26,949 nucleotides of DNA from assembly GCA_938008665.1 (NCBI GenBank), contig CALLKA010000093.1:1-26949 (forward strand). Direction: 5' to 3'. The notes beneath the pieces are model-generated. The model worked only from the letters and a program-made list of their open reading frames with translations, was not told where the DNA came from and searched no databases. Positions 24,299-26,949 of this stretch are shown here, piece by piece; within the stretch, counting starts at the first letter, position 1; each line of letters opens with the position of its first letter. A program made the position numbers and the translations under genes. Source of the DNA: an uncultured Bacteroidota bacterium (GTDB lineage Bacteria > Bacteroidota > Bacteroidia > Chitinophagales > Chitinophagaceae).

Positions 24299-25669
24299 AT
24301 GAATCCCTGGAAACAATACCAAGACCAAAACAAAGATAGATTCTTAGCAGAGCTTTTAGACTTATTACGCATACCAAGCATTAGTGCAAAGTCGGAACAC
24401 AATGGGGATATGCATACTTGTGCAAAAGCAGTGGAACAAGCATTAAAACAAGCAGGCGCGCCAGTGACAAAAATATATGAAACAGCGGGACACCCTATTG
24501 TTTATGGTGAAATTATAACAGACCCCAGTTTTCCAACGGTACTCGTTTATGGTCATTATGATGTACAACCTGCTGATCCATTGGAACTATGGCATAGCAG
24601 CCCCTTTGATCCAACAATAAAAGAAGGTAAAATTTACGCGCGTGGTGCTTGCGATGACAAAGGGCAGTTTTACATGCATGTAAAGGCATTAGAAATTATG
24701 ACGCAAACAAAATCACTTTGTACGAATATAAAATTCATCATCGAAGGGGAAGAGGAAATTGGCAGCCCACATTTAGCAGAATTTGTTAAAACGCATCATG
24801 ACTTATTAAAAGCGGATGTTATTTTAATAAGTGACACTGCAATGATAAGCATGGATACGCCGTCAATTGATATTGGGGTGCGTGGATTAAGCTATATTGA
24901 AATTGAAGTCACTGGACCCAATCGTGATTTGCATAGTGGTGTATATGGTGGTGCAGTTGCCAACCCTATCACCATTTTATCAAAAATGATTGCATCCTGT
25001 CATGATGAAAATAACCATATCACTATTCCAGGTTTTTATGATGATGTAATATCTTCCACCGACGCGGAAAGAAAAAAAATGGCCGAAGCGCCATTTGATG
25101 AAGCGGAATTCAAAACAGATTTAGGCATTCAACAACTTTGGGGTGAAAAAGGATACAGCACCAATGAAAGAACGGGAATTAGACCCACACTTGAAGTAAA
25201 TGGCATATGGGGCGGTTACATGGGTGAAGGCGCTAAAACAGTGTTACCTTCAAAAGCATTTGCTAAAATTTCTTGCAGACTAGTGCCCAACCAATCTTCT
25301 GAAAAAATTACCAGTATGATATTAGCGCATTTTAAAAAAATAGCGCCGGCATTTGTTACCGTGAATGCATTTGAACATCATGGTGGGGAACCCTATATTA
25401 CACCGATTGATTCCCACGAATATCAAAGTGCAGCCAAAGCAATCGCTGCTACTTTTGGAAAGGATCCTATTCCAGTGCGTGGTGGTGGTAGTATTCCTAT
25501 TTGTGCGTTGTTTGAAAAGGAATTAAATGTAAAAATTGTATTTATGGGTTTTGGTTTAGACAGTGATAACTTGCATAGCCCAAATGAAAAATATGATATT
25601 GTCAATTTTTACAAAGGCATTGAAACCATTCCTTACTTTCATCAGTTTTTTGCAGAAAAAAAATCCTAA
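24299..25669 (+). CDS. M20-family metallopeptidase (dipeptidase/carnosinase-like)
   Basis: A 456-residue two-zinc hydrolase of the M20 family, likely a cytoplasmic dipeptidase. Metal and catalytic residues are His86 and Asp88 (YGHYDVQP), the Asp119-Asp120 pair (GACDDKGQ), Glu151-Glu152 (EGEEEIGS), Asp179 (SDTAM) and His426 (DNLHSPNE). The dimerisation lid domain lies about residues 195-320 (RGLSYIEIEVTG). The closest groups are the CNDP/PepV-type dipeptidases, but the substrate cannot be read from the sequence. No signal peptide is seen. An Hsp15-like gene follows after 3 bases. Confidence 0.93.
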   Translation: MNPWKQYQDQNKDRFLAELLDLLRIPSISAKSEHNGDMHTCAKAVEQALKQAGAPVTKIYETAGHPIVYGEIITDPSFPTVLVYGHYDVQPADPLELWHSSPFDPTIKEGKIYARGACDDKGQFYMHVKALEIMTQTKSLCTNIKFIIEGEEEIGSPHLAEFVKTHHDLLKADVILISDTAMISMDTPSIDIGVRGLSYIEIEVTGPNRDLHSGVYGGAVANPITILSKMIASCHDENNHITIPGFYDDVISSTDAERKKMAEAPFDEAEFKTDLGIQQLWGEKGYSTNERTGIRPTLEVNGIWGGYMGEGAKTVLPSKAFAKISCRLVPNQSSEKITSMILAHFKKIAPAFVTVNAFEHHGGEPYITPIDSHEYQSAAKAIAATFGKDPIPVRGGGSIPICALFEKELNVKIVFMGFGLDSDNLHSPNEKYDIVNFYKGIETIPYFHQFFAEKKS

Positions 25670-25672
25670 TAC

Positions 25673-26080
25673 ATGCGGGGGCAAGAAACCATAAAAAAAG
25701 CGGAGAAACAAAAAGTTAGATTAGACAAATACTTGTGGTGTATCCGTATTTTTAAAACCAGAAGTCAGGCAACAGAAGCCATTGATAAAGGGCGCGTTAA
25801 AATTAAAGGAGAACCCGTCAAAGCATCACGTGCAGTAGTCATAGGGGACGAATATGAAGCCAGAACGGAGCATAAAAACTGGGTCATTAAAGTAACTGGG
25901 TTACTGGAAACAAGAATGGCCTATATAGAAGCCATTAAATATTACGACGACCTTACACCCATTGAAGAATTGGAACGTGTTAATCAAGTGGCATCTAGCT
26001 TTCATACTGGAAAGCGATTAAGTAAAATTGGCCGTCCTACCAAAAAAGACCGTCGCGATTTAAGCGATCTCTTAGGATAA
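25673..26080 (+). CDS. hslR: S4-domain RNA-binding protein, Hsp15-like
   Basis: A 135-residue basic protein with an S4 domain at about residues 14-75 (VRLDKYLWCIRIFKTRSQA with AIDKGRVKIKG after it), a middle part and a Lys/Arg-rich end (RLSKIGRPTKKDRRDLSDLL). Both match the heat-shock protein Hsp15, which in E. coli binds free 50S subunits still carrying a nascent chain and helps recycle them. The C-terminal GRPTKKDRR motif is a family hallmark. It is translated right after the M20 peptidase gene. Confidence 0.88.
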   Translation: MRGQETIKKAEKQKVRLDKYLWCIRIFKTRSQATEAIDKGRVKIKGEPVKASRAVVIGDEYEARTEHKNWVIKVTGLLETRMAYIEAIKYYDDLTPIEELERVNQVASSFHTGKRLSKIGRPTKKDRRDLSDLLG

Positions 26081-26135
26081 TAGCAATACTTAGGAAGCAT
26101 TAATAGAAAAAAATAGGTGTCTATTTTGTTTCTTT

Positions 26136-26143
26136 TATCTTTA
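26136..26143 (+). promoter_or_regulatory. Candidate -7 box of trmD, almost touching the start codon
   Basis: TATCTTTA differs from TAnnTTTG only in the last base and ends 4 bases before the ATG at 26148. The arrangement (TATCTTT, five more bases, ATG) matches that of rlmN base for base in spacing. Confidence 0.4.
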
Positions 26144-26147
26144 CACT

Positions 26148-26825
26148 ATGACCATTGAAATTTTAACCGTTTTGCCAGAATTATTAACAAGCCCTTTTGA
26201 GCATAGCATGATGAAGCGTGCGCAGGAGAAAGGACTGCTTACCATTAAATTACATACACTTAGGAAGTGGGCAATCAATAAACATGGACAGGTGGATGAT
26301 TACCAATATGGCGGAGGCGCTGGCATGGTGATGATGTGCGAACCATTAGCAAACGCAATTGACGAATTACAAGCAGAAAGCAAATTTGATGAGATCATTT
26401 TTATGACCCCGGATGGTAAAACATTGGAGCAAAAAGATGCAAATACGCTTTCACTTAAAAATAGAATTTTAATTATTTGCGGTCACTATAAAGGTATTGA
26501 CCAACGCATTCGAGATTTGTATGTTACGCGCGAGATTTCCATTGGTGATTATGTATTAAGTGGTGGTGAATTAGCCGCCGCCGTTTTGGTTGATGCGATA
26601 GGTCGTATTATACCAGGGGTATTAAATGATGAAACTTCCGCATTGACCGACTCCTTTCAAGATAACTTACTGGCGCCGCCTGTATTTTCAAGACCTCTTG
26701 AATTTAGAGGTTTACAAGTGCCTCCTATTTTATTATCGGGTGATCCTAAAAAAATTGAAGCTTGGAGACAAGAACAAGCACTTGAACGAACCCAACAACG
26801 CCGTCCTGACATTCTAGATCAATAA
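26148..26825 (+). CDS. trmD: tRNA (guanine37-N1)-methyltransferase
   Basis: A 225-residue SPOUT methyltransferase that makes m1G37 in tRNAs with a G36G37 sequence, preventing +1 frameshifts. Family motifs are clear: the opening IEILTVLPELL, DDYQYGGGAGMVMMCEPL (51-66), the SAM-binding knot with GHYKGIDQR (112-120), and EISIGDYVLSGGELAA (129-144) including the catalytic Asp. It is complete. In many bacteria trmD follows rimM; here it stands alone on the plus strand, about 8 kb from rimM, with its own promoter-like box. Confidence 0.98.
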   Translation: MTIEILTVLPELLTSPFEHSMMKRAQEKGLLTIKLHTLRKWAINKHGQVDDYQYGGGAGMVMMCEPLANAIDELQAESKFDEIIFMTPDGKTLEQKDANTLSLKNRILIICGHYKGIDQRIRDLYVTREISIGDYVLSGGELAAAVLVDAIGRIIPGVLNDETSALTDSFQDNLLAPPVFSRPLEFRGLQVPPILLSGDPKKIEAWRQEQALERTQQRRPDILDQ

Positions 26826-26949
26826 TAGACCGCTCATACTTTTATTTTCATATAAGCGCGCGTCTAATAAGGATAATTAATACACATATCTGATATTTGC
26901 TTTAAATTATTTACACGAATGCGCTTGATCAGAAACCTTGTTTTTTATT
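26826..26949. other. Intergenic tail without a recognisable gene
   Basis: The 124 bases after trmD are AT-rich. No terminator hairpin with a T-run follows trmD. A minus-strand frame is open from the edge to a stop at 26907-26909 (13 codons) and could be the end of a gene outside the window, but it is too short to judge. Confidence 0.3.

Noticed and set aside
26907..26949. Possible C-terminal end of a minus-strand gene at the right edge.
   Set aside because: Only 13 codons are visible and another frame is closed; too little to call a gene.
1..26949. Searches by eye for tRNA or rRNA genes, CRISPR repeats, transposases, integrases, toxin-antitoxin pairs and biosynthetic clusters.
   Set aside because: Intergenic gaps are all under 300 bases, no repeat-spacer pattern or terminal inverted repeats are seen, and every convincing gene belongs to a housekeeping or envelope family.

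Overview
The window looks like ordinary chromosome from a Bacteroidota bacterium, probably of the Chitinophagia/Chitinophagaceae type. The evidence is AT-rich DNA, recurrent TAnnTTTG-like -7 promoter boxes, almost no Shine-Dalgarno sequences, a very short NuoG, an Ala/Glu-rich tail on ribosomal protein bS16, and an lptF/G homologue beside a START-like gene. I see no phage, insertion sequence, CRISPR array, tRNA or rRNA gene. No compact unknown system stands out; the noteworthy points are variants inside familiar families and regulatory signals.

Region 1 (1-8563, minus strand) is a respiratory complex I operon in canonical order nuoA-B-C-D-E-F-G-H-I-J-K-L, running leftwards and leaving the window inside nuoL. 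nuoC and nuoD are separate genes. NuoG lacks the usual large C-terminal molybdopterin-oxidoreductase-like domain. A TAnnTTTG-type box lies just upstream of nuoA.

Region 2 (8611-11789, minus strand) holds a small two-helix membrane protein, a PstS-like substrate-binding lipoprotein and a secreted TPR protein, followed by a strong intrinsic terminator.

Region 3 (11870-16837) is mainly translation and RNA modification on the plus strand: hisS, rlmN and two pseudouridine synthases (RsuA/RluB type and RluA type). A small secreted protein on the minus strand converges on hisS with a 4-base overlap.

Region 4 (16965-20320, minus strand) reads ffh, rpsP, rimM, then a 1-Cys peroxiredoxin. This keeps the ffh-rpsP-rimM order known from E. 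coli, but trmD has moved about 6 kb past ffh onto the other strand and rplS is absent from the window. A terminator and a candidate promoter separate rpsP from rimM. The peroxiredoxin promoter carries a perfect palindrome that could be an operator.

Region 5 (20591-26825, plus strand) holds a START-like protein, an LptF/LptG-family permease with a TTG start, a Tat-exported Mn-type superoxide dismutase, a cation diffusion facilitator with unusual metal ligands and a Cys-rich tail, an M20 peptidase, an Hsp15-like S4 protein and trmD.

The most interesting regulatory pattern is that the -7 boxes of hisS, rlmN and trmD end only 4-5 bases before their ATG, which predicts leaderless or almost leaderless mRNAs.
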